64,000 nucleotides of DNA, from NCBI GenBank assembly GCA_020740775.1, contig JAHEWK010000014.1, positions 1,674,001-1,738,000 of the forward strand. The letters run 5' to 3'. The notes below the pieces were generated by a model. The model made no database searches and was not told the DNA's origin. It saw only the letters and a list, made by a program, of their open reading frames with translations. Each line of letters starts with the position of its first letter. The stretch's first letter is position 1. Positions 1 through 12,802 of this stretch are shown here, one piece after another. The translations under genes and the position numbers were made by a program. This DNA comes from Ilyonectria destructans (Eukaryota > Ascomycota > Sordariomycetes > Hypocreales > Nectriaceae).

Positions 1-2316
1 GGTTCGGACGGCATCTGGGAGCCACACCAAGCCCACCACCATCCTGACGCCGCATCATCCCTCAGAAGCCACAGGCTCCAGCCGGTGCAGTCGGCGCCGA
101 CAATGTGTCCTCTTGCTCCCTGGCCGGCTTAGCACGGCACCCAGATCCCTCCACAAAGCCTAACGGACCTGTCGAGACCTTCGGTGCGCCCTGGCGGCCA
201 GGGCGTCCTTGTCCCCGACGGTTGATGCGCACACGCCCTGGGCGGAATCACACCGGTGCCAAGCAAATGGCTGGCAACGCTTAAATTCATGCTTAATCCA
301 GCGCGTGTATCTCATTGACCGTGAACGTAGTCCTGCTACGAGCACCTGACCATGACCCAAGCAGAGCCCAGTCCAGATGCTACCTCTGTGGCGTCCCACG
401 TCGAGTTTCGCCCGCATCTCGCTGCGACGTTTGCGTCCTCTCCTTGTTGGCTCCGCCAGTCGTTGCTCGAGATGCATAACTGTGCACAACAGTGGGCGAA
501 GGATTTCATTTTACCGTCGCTTAAAAAGATCCGTGAGCTGAGCGCTCACCGAGATGAAGGCCCATAAGCCGCATGTACCATCTCCACATGCTCGAGGTTC
601 ATGGAAAAGACGGGATCTTGGCAAATGGAAGAAGCAGTCGCAGAACAAAGCCAGGACCTTTTGGTCGATTTCTGGGGCTACCTTAACTCAGACGGGTTAC
701 CGCGGCGCTGTTGCGGGTTGCAAGCTCGATAGATTGCTGGGCTAGTGGGATCGCAGAGCCGGTTTGCCGAGCTCAACTCAATTTTCAGACGCCCTGCCCA
801 CCCAAAATGTCAAAAACGACGCGGGCACCCCCTTGGCGCTGGAAATCTCTAGCTCTAGGGCCATTGCGCGGTGATATCGGCAGTGCGACTAAGGCGGCCG
901 ACGGGCGATCATGATGCGACAGTCTCTGTCTGGCCGTTCTGCGGAGGCACTTGCGAGGAAGATCTCGGTGCCAGTCGAAGCGTTCGCCAGGTGCTGGAGA
1001 CGGGCGGCTTTGGCAAGGGGGCCGTGTCTGTAACCACTACTCGGAACCGCGGCACAATCGACGTCATCCATGGGTTTGGTGACGGCGTGGGGAATGGACC
1101 AGGGCGACAAGAAACGCCGATTTTCCCGAGTCGCCTCTCCTGGTTGGCTGTAGCTTGTCCAGACGTCGAAACAACTGCTCTTCTGGGTGCAAGACGAGAG
1201 AGGTGGCTTCTGTTGCAAGCAACCCGGCCTTTGGAGCGCTTACAAGGGCATGTTGTTTGACGAGACGTCTTTTTGGGGGGGACGAAGGAATATCAAGCAA
1301 TCCTGTAACTCACTGGCGCAGCTATCGATTGCTATCCCCAGACGTCCTGAAGGATCACAGATCATCTGGTGCGCGATGCGAACATGTCCATGATGCAATG
1401 GGGCTCTCCCGAGCGGTTGCATTGGTTCCCGCGCCCTCAAACGATTAATCGTACAATTGTGCCTTGTTGGCCGAAGCTGGCTCCCCAGAGAGAACCGAGT
1501 CTCGGTGGTTTTGCGGCGAGAAGGGCGCTTTTCTGCCCCTGCCTCGACAAAATCGGAGAGATTTTTTCCCAACCCGCAGAACAAGTGTTGCATCAAAAGT
1601 CTGCACGACGAGAGCAAGCTCCGCGGAGTTGCACGTAATAATTACCTAGCGAGCTAAGGCGGTCCGTAACCTTTTGGTCGTGGCTGGTTCCGGGGCAAAA
1701 GGGTAAAGTCTCCTGCTGGAGCTTCTCCGGCTTAAGCTTACACTTGGACCCTAACTTTTTGGCCTTGTGTCAGAGTTAACGTCGTGTACCTGGAAACGTC
1801 ATCTTGGCACGGCGCCCGGGGCATGAGGCTATTTCCCTTTTCTGTTGGCACGCGGAGGGTCCGACCATCACGGAGCACTGATGAACTTTGTACACGTGTG
1901 AGGGCAAGCGCTGATCGACGGATCCTTTGCGGATGTAAACAAAGAAGGGTGAAAATTAAAGTGGCGATGCTAATCCCCGACCGACATTCAACAACGCCGC
2001 TCAGCCTGCGAGAGGGCCCAGAAATAGCAACCGGCATCTCGACATTGATGACGGGCCAGTGGGCCTCGTGGAGGATTAAGTGCTGACGCTGTGACGTTTC
2101 GGAGCGCTTGTTGTTTGGGGGGTGCGGCTCTCGGACTTGGCGGATGAGGATCATCGTTTGATTCCCGATGATGGGTGTCGCATAAGATCTCGGGGCTTAC
2201 TGTGTCTGCTCTCAGCGCATCGCCCTGCTGAGACGGATTCCATCCGGCAGGGCTGCGCCGGCCCCCAACAACGACTGGACGGGGACGGCTATTACTCTGC
2301 CCGCCGACCTGCTCGA

Positions 2317-2352
2317 TGACCCTCTCAGTGACCCTCTCAGTGACCATCCCAG
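2317..2352. repeat. Short tandem repeat, 12-bp unit, three copies
   Basis: The unit TGACCCTCTCAG occurs twice exactly (2317-2328 and 2329-2340). A third copy with two changes follows at 2341-2352, then a partial unit. It lies in the upstream region of the PAC2-type gene. No function can be assigned. Confidence 0.8.
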
Positions 2353-5300
2353 TGACCTTTCGACGCGTTTCGGTGGAGGCTTTGCAGACGAGACACCAAG
2401 CCATGGTCGGCCCGCCGGCACCAGAATGACGAATGCCGTCCACTTGGCTCGGACTTGTCGCGGGAGTGAATGAGTGAGTGAGAGGGTTCATTTCCATTTG
2501 CGGAAAGGAGTGACCGAGACGAGTGGGTTCCGGCGCTGGGATAGGGAGATGCAGATACACACGGGCAGAGAGTCGACAAAGTGTTACTGGACACGGGACA
2601 CTGAAACGGCCATTGCACGACAGCAAACATTAGAGGTTGTCTCTGTCTGTAATACCTGTGATGTTGGGCGTTGGCCGCCTACACGAACATGAGGATGGGA
2701 CACGAGGACAAAAGATGCCACTGGAAGCGTCGCCTAACCTTAAAAGGGGGTGTGTAAGATGCACGGGCTTAGCCCAGCAGATCAACAGGATTAGGAGTAC
2801 GAGGTACAGTGCTACATTGCTGTTTTGATTACTGCTTGTTGGTCACGATGGTTGGTCGTTGAGCGAACCTCGCCAGTTTGCCCCCTGGTTTATCGTACTG
2901 TTCCAAAAAGCCTTGGATTTGGGGGGCGTGTGGGCAGGTCTCGGGCCTGAAGTCCATGCCAGCTTACTTCATGGTATTACAGCCGCAAGCAGAGCCTCCG
3001 GGGCATGGAGAGCCGAGAGAGCCTAAAGGGAATCCGGCGGCATGGGGGAAATGAAGCCTGGGACTTTAGCCATCGGTCAATTGTCATTCAGCTGTCAGCC
3101 ATATCTGAGAGCCAAGCCTCTCGCAGTCCAGACGCCAGCCACTCAGAGGCGGGAAGGCCGAGGGCGCTGTGGACATTGGACTAATACGCCGAGTTAGCAC
3201 GTACTACGCAGGCGTAGAATGGCCACCCCCAGGTTTATTTTCCCTGTCGGACGGTGTTCCAGATGTCGCAAGGCCGGCAGCCACGGCACTTGGTGCTGGA
3301 CGGTGGCGGGCTTGGTGCCAAGCCATCATTGGGCCTAGCCAGCCGCATCTTCCGCCCCGGGGCTGTCAATGTGACTAATTGCACGTCTTTGCTGAATACG
3401 TACGAATAGTATGATTGCAATGGAAGGTTTTGGAGTCTGGTACCGATACCGACATTTTTAAAGTGTGCGAGTGCGTGGGCATGTGTCTGTCTCTCCCACC
3501 GCCCCCAAGACGCCCGCAAGGTCTTAAAGTCCAAGATTAAGGTATTGCAGGGTTCGTCCCCGTCGTAACTCGTAACCATTGCCCAACTGAATTCCCAGGC
3601 CGGCCGTGCAGTGGTCCTTTTTTTCGCTGTAGGCGACGACGCCAAGTCTGACTGACTGCTGGGCGCCGCCGACAAACCCGGCGACCTTGTCACCAACGCC
3701 GCCCAGGGCTTCCCGGCAGAAAGGAAAAGAGAATAGGACCCCAGTGCACTAATTTCCAGGGCAGAGGAGCGCTGAAGGCGGACAGCAATATGTGCTGCGA
3801 CTGGTTGCTAGCGCACTTACATCAGAGGCCCGCTACACAACCTCCACAGATGAGCGCGAGCGAGCGAGTCTTGGTGTGTGATCAGCAAGCCCGCAGCCCG
3901 CGCCATTGGAGGGGAAGCCACGCACACGCCCCCCCTTCTCACGGAGAGTTCCATGTCGCAATGAGCAGAGCGGTCGAGGTTCTGGCCCCCCCGAGGGTAT
4001 GAAGGCCAAAAAAGCCATTCTTGCGGTCAGGAAGAATAAAAAAAAAAGGATGCAAGAATTAAGCTCTCACCCGGCCGCGCGTACCTACACCACAAATTCA
4101 TAGTTCCCGGCGAGTTGGCGCAGAGAATCACCATGTTCCGGAGAGTGTCAGGAAGCCAAGGCTCGGTCTGCGCCTCTGGGGGCGGTTGGTCGACTGTGTG
4201 CTAACTATGCGCGGTAGTCTGCAGTCCGCACATGTAGCTGTAGCATGTAAGAGGTTTGGAATCCTCCGCGCCGCCCGCCTTTTTGGTTCTTTTGTTTGTG
4301 CGAGTTTATCTTTCACTCTCTCTTTTGTTGCGTTTGGCCTCGGCCATGATCCATGTCACCCGCTTTTCTTTCCCTTCTGCCGCTTCCCCGGTTAGAGACC
4401 ATTTGCCATGTTTCTCCCTAGTTTGACCCAAAGCGAATAAAGAAGGAGCGCAGGCCTCATTGTTAGACGGGGCTAGGTTAGCGTTTGTGTTTCCGGCGGA
4501 CACTCGATAGTATGCGCCATCGCTTGTGGCTCATTTTCACTATCAGGAGTCGTTTCTGTAACGCGAGCATGTACAAGACCGGAAAGACGGCTATGAGATA
4601 TCGCCCGGTTGGAGCATAGTCTGGTTCTGGGTCAAATACGCGCACTGACATCCGGGTCTGGGGGTGCCGAACTGGGGCACACAGCTGAACTTGAGGATAG
4701 GAGGACCATGGACGAGAAACACGCACTGCGTTGCACTTACAGCGGGTGGCAAAAGAATTCCCACGAGCACCATTGATTAAGCACAGGCTGACTAGTAGCC
4801 AAGCTTAGCAAGTACCGACAGTGGTTCCCGAAGCCTGAAATAAACAAAAACAAACAGTGAACCGGGGAAGAGCGTCATGTCTTACTTTTGACCTTAACTA
4901 AACCCCCTCAAACCACAACCCAAAAAAGGCCTGGATCTATGGGATACCTACCACGTAGTATGACTGCACCAGACGGGCGGACGCACCAGCGACGCCTCCC
5001 CCACGACTTATCATGAACTGCAACACTACAGCCAGCCTCTGAGTGTTCCAGACTCGCAGCCCGCCAACTACACCCTGACGGACTCGAGACGCCAGTGGTA
5101 AGCTCGCGCGCCGCTTCTTCCGCCTCCCCTTCTAAACTCGCCCCGCTAGTCCTCCCCCAGCAGCTCTTCTTCGCTGGGCCACAGTCTAGAGCCCACATTC
5201 CGCTGGCTTGCCCTGTCACGCCCTGCAGCGTCATCCCTCACGCTTGGCCCCTTGATGGTGGGCCGGCTTCCAAAAGCTTGTCCTGACCCAACCCTCCAAC

Positions 5301-5680
5301 CCTGGCTGTAACCACGCCCCTGCTCGCCCACTAACACACCCTCAGGCCTATCTCGCACACCCTCAAACAACAATACACTCCCTCTTGGCTCTGCCGTACT
5401 CCGTCCTTCTCCACACGGCCGGCCATGTGTCGCCGAGTTATCCATCCTCAATTATCCCTTTCCTGACCAGTCTCGACAACCTTATCTAGCTCTTGGCCCC
5501 CCTCCATCCGCTTGTGTGCTTGCCAAGAACACGTTCAAAGAGACCCTGTTCAGCCAGCTCTTGGCCAGCTTCAAATCATCGACATCTGTTGGACCAGTTG
5601 CACCGCCGTTCCTTGTCGCACCAAACCTCCAAATCCATACGCAGAGAGCCGCGTCCTCGATCCCCACGCTTTGTCAATAG

Positions 5681-5690
5681 GTACGTAAGT
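5681..5690 (+). promoter_or_regulatory. Candidate splice donor of a 5'-leader intron
   Basis: The sequence GTACGTAAGT directly follows a C/T-rich tract (about 5050-5660) and matches the fungal 5' splice consensus very well (GTAAGT from 5685). It lies 1.1 kb before the ATG of the PAC2-type gene. That would fit an intron in the untranslated leader. The acceptor cannot be chosen from sequence alone. Confidence 0.35.
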
Positions 5691-6675
5691 TCTCGTCTCA
5701 GGTCTCGTGCTTTTTTTCCCTTTCGATTTTTGGCATTCGGTCGGTGATCCCGGCGCAAAGCTGGCCCCAAGAGTGAGGCGGCTGAGAGAGCATGGGGCAA
5801 GTCTGAATTCTCTTGGCACTCGGCATCCTGCAGTTGCTCTTTGTCACAGCTCGGAGCCGCATGGAATTGCCATTATTTCCCTTGACGATCACTGCTCCTC
5901 GCTCAGTCGGTGCCTCCGGGTGCCAAGAGTGTGGGATTACCCCAGAGGCTCGCCGGTGGTTCTTGGTGGTTCTTGGAACGTCGTCATGCACATCGCCAAG
6001 CGGCAAACACACTCAATCTCAGGGAAATTTTAGTCGAGTGGATGGTCCCCACTGGATCGGCTCCGACGGCACTCTTCCGCAAGGGAATCGAGGGCCACCC
6101 CTGTCTCTGGCATTGGGTGTTACGGTGCTGCATGTACGGACGGGCGTGGGTGTGCGCGTTGTATCAGCATTATATATGGGATACGTGCTGCTCTCACGCA
6201 GTCTGCCCCGTCACCCTTGCTCGCTTTGCCCATCTCTGTACTTGGCTCTACTCTACCCTTGGGTGCATTCATGCCAAGCCTGCTGTGATCATCCAACACT
6301 GGGTCATCCACTGGGTCATCCAACACCGAGCCTCCGATACTGACTCGTCATCGTCCAATTAGTCCCGGCTGTCACTGGCCTCCACCCACAATCCGACGAC
6401 ACCCCGGGTGATTTTCATTACCACGCCGCGTTTCGACTTTTACCACACCTGGCACCTGGCTTGTCCAAACTCTCGCCTTGCCAACCCTCCCAGAAACGCC
6501 AAGAAACTTAACAATCAGCCCGCTTCCATCGGTGGGGACGAGGACGCAATTCCGCTCACTTTTTGGCCGTTGTGGAGCCGGCGCCAATAAATACGCATAT
6601 CCGCATCAGTCCTGGCCCGATTAGATCTGGTGGGGCGCCGCGTGGAAGTCGACCCTAGCTCTCACGGGCAATTCT

Positions 6676-6681
6676 TATAAA
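6676..6681 (+). promoter_or_regulatory. TATA-like box before the PAC2-type gene
   Basis: TATAAA about 100 bp before the ATG at 6780. If it is used, transcription would start just ahead of the coding region and give a short leader, an alternative to the long spliced leader proposed further upstream. Confidence 0.35.
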
Positions 6682-6779
6682 GGCCATTACGCCCGTCAGC
6701 TCCTGGCTTACGCTCAGGAGCACTTACAACCGCCAAGCTGCGGCAACTACAGAACTCAGACCCTATCCTCTTGGACAAG

Positions 6780-8111
6780 ATGGAAACCTACCACGGCTAC
6801 GTGCGAACGCCCGCTGACGCCATTCGGCTGTTCGAGGCATGCCGACTGGGCATCTTGCCTCGAGTGCAACGACGACTCTCCGAGAAGGAGAGGCAATCGA
6901 TTCGATCCGGCTCGGTGTTTGTGTGGGATGAGCGAGAGGCCGGCATGCGACGATGGACCGACGGCAAGTCGTGGAGCGCCAGCCGAGTGTCTGGCAGCTT
7001 CCTGACCTACCGGGAAATGGAGGGCAAGCGAGGAGGTGGCTTCTCTGGCCGACGGAACGCTGGCAAGACGCCCGACTCTGGACGCGGTAGCGACGAGGAC
7101 CAGGACGACGGCGAGCCCGAGGGATACCGATACAAGGCCGACGGTCTTATGAAGCAGTCTTTCAGCATCACCACTTCTACCGGCCAGCACCTCCACCTCA
7201 TCTCTTACTACTCCCGACCGCAGCCCGGTCAGCCCGACCTTCCCCAGCCAACCTCGGATGCCTCGCTGCGAGGCATCGTCCCCGTCAAGGGCATGTACCC
7301 CGAGTCGAGCATGGGAGAGACCAACCCGACTCCCGCCCTCACACGAGCCCCGATGCAACAGCCTCCATTCATGGTAGCACCTCAACATCCCCATCACCAT
7401 CCTTATGCGCCTCAGTACGGACAGCCCGGTTACGCCTGGCCTCCTTCGCCCGTGGCGACACCTCCCTATAGCCACTACGTGGCTCCCTACCCTCAGCCTG
7501 GTCACCATCAACCCGCCCACCATCAGCTTCCTCCCCACGTTTCCCAGGCTCCGCTGCCTCATCCTCAATACTCCCAGCCACCAACCTACGACCAGCGAGC
7601 TACCCTCCCGCCTCCACACTCAAAGCCAGCGACTCTTCCTCCTTACCCCCAGCATCCTTCGCCTCACTACACCCACACGCCGCTGCCTCCTCGACAGGGC
7701 TCGCCTCGTGAGCACCTCCAGGCTGCTGCCCAGAGTGCCATGGTCGATCCTCGCCTTAACACAGGCAGCCGGGGCCACCAGGGACCTCTGCCTGCTCTTG
7801 GCGCCGTCACTAGCGGAGCCTCCAGCTCCTCTCTCGCGGCAATCAGCACTCCTCCCAACCGCGCCCTGAGCATCAGCCCACCACGGAGCTCCCACTCGGC
7901 GGATGTGCCTCCAAGCAACAGCAACAAGGCAAGTCTGTCGGCCCTCCTGCACCCTACCCCTGCCAGCAGTGAGCCTGGCAGTGCCAACCCCGCTACCAGC
8001 GGTAGTGCGGGCAGCAGCCCCAGGACCAACGGCATCTGCGGTCTAGAAAAGGGCGGCGGGAGCGAGGACGCGCGGGCGTTGAGAATGCTAGATCGCAAGT
8101 TTTGCATTTAA
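6780..8111 (+). CDS. pac2: Gti1/Pac2 family (WOPR domain) transcription factor
   Basis: A single-exon protein of 443 residues. The start is the ATG at 6780, giving METYHGYV, the usual beginning of Pac2 proteins; an in-frame TTG nine bases earlier is ignored. The WOPR DNA-binding domain is bipartite. The first half (about residues 3-85) holds TPADAIRLFEACRLGILPRV, the conserved IRSGSVFVWDE and the RRWTDGKSWSASR core. The second half (about 120-180) holds LMKQSFSITT and a KGMYP-like end. A charged linker (DEDQDDGEPEG) separates them. The rest is disordered and rich in Pro, His, Gln and Ser. WOPR proteins (Wor1, Ryp1, Sge1, Pac2) bind DNA and govern morphological switching, development and virulence. 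The RRLSEKERQSIRSG version seen here is the Pac2 type rather than the Sge1/Ryp1 type. The large gene-free region upstream suggests complex transcriptional control. Confidence 0.93.
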   Translation: METYHGYVRTPADAIRLFEACRLGILPRVQRRLSEKERQSIRSGSVFVWDEREAGMRRWTDGKSWSASRVSGSFLTYREMEGKRGGGFSGRRNAGKTPDSGRGSDEDQDDGEPEGYRYKADGLMKQSFSITTSTGQHLHLISYYSRPQPGQPDLPQPTSDASLRGIVPVKGMYPESSMGETNPTPALTRAPMQQPPFMVAPQHPHHHPYAPQYGQPGYAWPPSPVATPPYSHYVAPYPQPGHHQPAHHQLPPHVSQAPLPHPQYSQPPTYDQRATLPPPHSKPATLPPYPQHPSPHYTHTPLPPRQGSPREHLQAAAQSAMVDPRLNTGSRGHQGPLPALGAVTSGASSSSLAAISTPPNRALSISPPRSSHSADVPPSNSNKASLSALLHPTPASSEPGSANPATSGSAGSSPRTNGICGLEKGGGSEDARALRMLDRKFCI

Positions 8112-9889
8112 GGAAATGGGAAGACAACTCACTCGGCTTCGAGCCTGAGAATTGAGCTCCATCTGGTGTTTTGGAGGATGGGTTTCTCGGGCAAACCCAC
8201 GGGACGATTCAGCATCGCATTGCGTTTTCTTATCATGTCTCCATGCATTGTTACGGCGTCTGGAATTTACAGGGCGGCAGCCAGAGGGGCTTGCCGCGGT
8301 TGCATTCAGCGGGATTCTATCACGACCGTCAAGGGGATTGGTGTTTTGTTTGTAAGGTCCGGTTATGTACCAAAGGTACACACTGGTTTTACGGTGTTTG
8401 GGATATCGTCGGTGACGATTCAAGGATCACTTGGCGTACGTTATAGCCTCCATAGCAATACAGACAGCTTATGGACAGCAATCGTTTGAGCAACTTGTTT
8501 CGTGGCCGCATGCCTGGGGTGAGATTGATACTAGGTTGCAGATAAGCATACTACGTACGACGGCGGTCTAGCCAGTCCGGGGTGGAGGTGCTTTTCCAGT
8601 GTCGCCGGTAAATTAACGCTCCCTTGGTCGGTGGGACCCTGCAGCCGCATTCTTGAGTTGATTCCCGTTGGCTTTCCTATACAGGCCCCGTTTGCACCGG
8701 GAGCTGGCGCCGCGCGGTGGCCGCGTCATCGTAGCCTTTTAGGCGGGGTGGAGGAATGCGGCGGGGAGGGCATTGATAGTTTGGCAAGACTATCCGTTCT
8801 AGAATGGGCGGTATGGGTAGCCTAGGTGACCTAATAGGCGACGTCGTAAGTGAACGTGGTATTTCCGGGCGAGGTTTCGTTTCATCGCGGTGGGGTGGGC
8901 GGTTGTGGCCGCGGCTGAGCTGTGCTGAGCTGCGTATTCCCAGGGATGCTGTCTTTTTTTAGGCGCCTGGTGGTGTCAGGTGAAAGTCGATCGATGGATT
9001 GGGGCTGTGTGGGATCTATTAGAATGGAGTTGAGCAGGTGGTTTGCTGGTTGGATGTATCTTGAGTGGATAGGTGAGGGGTGTGAAGATTTGGTGTTGAG
9101 GAGCGACTATGTAGCCGGATAGACACTATTAGACGCTATCGATTATAGATGTCCGAATGGGGTGGGTAATTGGGCTATTGAAAACTTAAATGTGGATAGG
9201 GCAAGAGGTAACCCGGTTAAATATATTCATCCAACATTGTCTACACATGTGCCGCGTGAGCAATTCGGAGGTGAAAGCAACGTGAAGTGAGGCCCAAGCG
9301 AGGACCAGTGCTCGTGTTTGATTGTCGTTCCGAGGACGTGACTAGCAGTATTTACGGTGGGATAGTGAATGTGTCCGTTCGGCATATAGACAACTGAGTG
9401 TGTTTGATGCTGCACGATCGTTGAGAGCATGGAGATGATAGTTAGGTTAAATGGTGGGGAGTAATTCATTGTTGCCACGATTCATGACGTATTTTAAATA
9501 ATAGAACCCCTATCCTCCCACGTACTACACTACATAGAATTAGTACTCTGGAGCCTAATTGTCCGAGTCCATCACCTTTGCAATAGCATATATGTTGATA
9601 CCAAAGTGAAGCCAGGTGAAGTTGGTCAAGTCTAGGGTAACTGACCGTGTAAGTCGCATAATAGATTCGCCGGCCCGGCCGAACCCACAGCTCCCCCTGC
9701 ACTAGGCTCGATCTAAGCCAGGATTCTTGGAAGCTTTCCACGCGACTCGGGAGTTCATTGTTGGCCCAAAAACGCCATGACGACAGCGCCCTAGGCAACG
9801 GGACACGGCATTTCCATCTCTTTCGCAATCGATCATCCATTGCGACCATGCTTACGAGGTCCATCTAATACCCCCGCGCAGCGCCCACC
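8112..9889. other. Intergenic region between PAC2 and CFT2 genes
   Basis: A 1.8 kb stretch that should hold the 3' end of the PAC2-type transcript and the CFT2 promoter. Its right half (about 9000-9650) is visibly more AT-rich than the flanking genes. Both strands have short open frames, but none resembles a protein family. Confidence 0.6.
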
Positions 9890-12802
9890 ATGTTCACCTT
9901 CTGCCCGCTCCAGGGCGCCCTGTCCGACTCGCCCGCCTCGCAGTCTCTACTCGAGCTCGATGGAGGGGTCAAAGTCCTCATCGACCTGGGCTGGGACGAG
10001 TCGTTTGATGTCGAGAAGCTCAAGGAGATTGAGAAGTATGCGCCGACGGATGTGCGGGTGCGAACGCGATGATGCTAACTGGGCGCTCGTAGACAAGTCA
10101 CGACCCTTTCGCTGATCCTCGTTACACACGCGACGGCGTCGCATCTCGCTGCATACGCCCATTGTTGCAAGAATATTCCTCAATTTACGCGAATTCCGGT
10201 ATATGCGACGCGACCAGTCATCGATTTGGGCCGCACCTTGATCCAGGACCTTTATTCATCGACGCCTGCGGCCGCGACGACGATCCCCCAGAGTTGGCTC
10301 TCCGAGTCGGCATATTCATTCTCTCAGACTGCGACGAACGCGCAGAACCTTCTACTACAGTCCCCGACCCCCGAGGATATTGCGCGATACTTTTCCCTTA
10401 TTCAACCTCTCAAATACTCACAACCGCATCAACCTCTCCCGTCTCCCTTTTCGCCTCCCCTCAATGGGTTGACCATTACAGCATACAACTCCGGACATAC
10501 TCTTGGTGGCACAATATGGCATATCCAACACGGTTTGGAGTCGATTGTTTATGCGGTGGACTGGAACCAGGCCCGTGAGAATGTCTTTGCGGGCGCTGCC
10601 TGGTTGGGAGGCGCCGGGGGTGGTGGCGCCGAGGTTATCGAGCAGCTGCGCAAGCCCACTGCCTTGATTTGCAGCAGTCGTGGGTCAGACAGGAATGGCC
10701 AGCCTGGAGGTCGTATCAAGCGAGACGAGCAGTTGGTTGACACCATCAAGGCTTGCGTTACCCGGGGAGGAACTGTACTGATCCCAGTGGACTCGAGCGC
10801 CCGAGTGCTGGAGCTGTCATACCTCCTGGAGCATGCGTGGAGAGCTGATGCCGCCTCCCCGGAGAGTGTCCTCAAGTCTGCAAAGCTCTATCTCGCGGGA
10901 CGCAACATGTCTAGCACGATGCGATACGCGCGAAGTATGCTCGAGTGGATGGACGACAGCATTGTACAGGAGTTTGAAGCCTTTGCTGAGGACCAGCGAA
11001 AAGTCAATGGTGCGACTGGGAAAAAGGAGGGTGGACCGTTGGATTTCAAATATCTGCGATTGCTCGAGCGCAAGGCCCAGATCGAAAGGTTACTGAGTCG
11101 CAGTACGGAAAATGTCGCGACAGAGGGCCGTGTTATCCTGGCGAGCGATACCAGCATCGAATGGGGATTTTCTAAGGACCTGATTAAGGGACTGGCGAAG
11201 GACTCGAGAAACCTGGTTATCTTGACGGACAAGCCTGGCTTAGCAAAGGACGACAAACCCTCAATTGCGAGGACACTCTGGGACTGGTGGAAGGAGAAGA
11301 GAGATGGCGTTGCCGTGGACCAGAACAACGGTGGAGATAATATCGAACTCGTGTACGCTGGCGGCCGAGAGCTGCATGTCAAGGAGGCCCAGCGCCAGCC
11401 TCTCGAGGGCGAGGAGCTGTCTGTGTATCAGCAGTGGCTGGCTACGCAGAGACAGCTTCAGGCGACACAGCAGAGCGGAGGAGCGTCGGCTCTAGAAGCA
11501 TCAGCCGACGTTGTGGATGACGCCTCCTCAGAGTCCTCATCTGATTCGGAAGACGACGATGGCGAGCAACAAGGAAAGGCGCTGAATGTGTCGACCACCC
11601 TTGGCCAAGTCGGCCGTAAGCACGTGGTTCTCAAAGACGAGGACCTCGGCATCAACGTGCTTATCAAGAAGAAGGGCATATACGACTTTGATTCAAGGGG
11701 CAAGAAGGGCAGGGAGAGGTCGTTTCCTATTGCGATCCGGAGGAGACGCAACGACGACTTTGGAGAGCTGATTCGACCCGAGGACTACCTTCGAGCGGAG
11801 GAGAAGGAGGAGGACAATGCAGACGCTGCCAACTTGGCAGCCATGGACGACAAGCTTGGCAAGAAGCGTAAATGGGACGACGTGGTGAAGAATGGCCCCG
11901 GTGCCAACAAGCGGAACCAGACAGCGCGTGCCGGATCTGTGGACGACGCCGAGGGTGGTGGTGCTGGCGATGGCTTCGTGCCGGACGAGCTCGACGCAGT
12001 TGAGGATAACGAGCCGGAAGAGCCAGCCGGCCCATGCAAGCTCGTGTACCAGACGGAGACGATTACGGCCAACCTGCGCATCGCCTTTGTCGACTTTAGC
12101 GGCCTTCACGACAAGCGAAGTCTGAACATGCTCATTCCGTTGATCCAGCCACGCAAGCTTATCCTGGTGGGCGGCAGCCGCGAGGAGACACTTGAGCTGG
12201 CCGACGACTGTCGCAAGGCTCTCGGTGCGAATGGCGACCGTGCCGTGGACGTGTACACACCCGAAGTCGGCGTGTCGGTTGATGCCAGTGTCGACACCAA
12301 CGCCTGGGTCGTTAAGCTGGCTGATCCGCTCGTTAAGAAGATCAAGTGGCAGAACGTCCGCGGGCTCGGCATCGTCACCATCACCGGCCAACTGCTCGCC
12401 ACGCGCCTCGCCGACGATGGCGACGAAGACGCTGCCAACAAGCGCCAGAAGACGGAGCCTTCTTCCACCGCCCTGGTCAACATCAACGGCACCTCTGGCA
12501 TGCCCACTCTTGACGTCCTCCCCTCCAACCTCGTCTCTGCAGTGCGCTCTGCCGCCCAACCCCTACACGTTGGCGACCTGCGACTCGCAGACCTCCGCCG
12601 CGCCATGCAGGCTGCAGGCCACGGCGCCGAGTTCCGCGGCGAGGGTACTCTGGTCGTCGACGGCACCGTCGCCGTCCGCAAGACTTCCGCCGGACGCGTC
12701 GAGGTCGAGAGCGTGGGTCTACCAACGACCGGGCGCCGCACTACTTTCTACGAGGTGCGCAGGGTGATATATGATAACCTGGCCGTTGTGGCGGGTGCTT
12801 AG
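9890..12802 (+). CDS. cft2: Cleavage and polyadenylation specificity factor subunit 2 (CPSF100/Cft2)
   Basis: Two exons, 9890-10035 and 10093-12802, give 951 residues. The intron 10036-10092 (GTATGC...TGCTAAC...TAG) was chosen because it restores the family sequence IEKQVTTLSLILVTHAT across the junction. The protein begins MFTFCPLQGAL, typical of Cft2. A metallo-beta-lactamase fold with an inserted beta-CASP domain occupies about residues 1-450, and an acidic low-complexity stretch (SSESSSDSEDDDGEQ) follows. A KRQK basic motif lies near the C-terminus. At residues 61-66 the zinc-binding HxHxDH motif is degenerate (HATASH). As is established for CPSF100, the protein should be a catalytically inactive partner of the endonuclease CPSF73/Ysh1 in the nuclear mRNA 3'-end processing complex. 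The gene converges on SYS1, 473 bp apart. Confidence 0.93.

Larger units (their letters stand above)
1..6779. other. Gene-free region upstream of the PAC2-type gene
   Basis: About 6.8 kb without a convincing gene. Open frames here are short, overlap on both strands and match no family I know. The stretch from about 5050 to 5660 is strongly C/T-rich, as expected around a fungal transcription start and 5' leader. It is followed at 5681-5690 by a strong donor-like sequence. A TATAAA lies at 6676-6681. Most of the region is therefore probably promoter plus a spliced leader for the WOPR gene at 6780. Very long upstream regions are known for WOPR master regulators such as Candida WOR1; applying that here is inference. 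Confidence 0.6.

Noticed and set aside
3541..3580. GGTTCGTCCCC resembling a tRNA B box
   Set aside because: No matching A box or acceptor stem could be formed around it; no tRNA gene is supported here or elsewhere in the window.
6756..7619. 287-codon open frame antisense to the PAC2-type gene
   Set aside because: A mirror of the GC-rich WOPR coding region; rich in Arg, Gly and Val with no domain.
11693..12559. 288-codon open frame antisense to CFT2
   Set aside because: A shadow of the CFT2 exon, which is firmly identified on the other strand.
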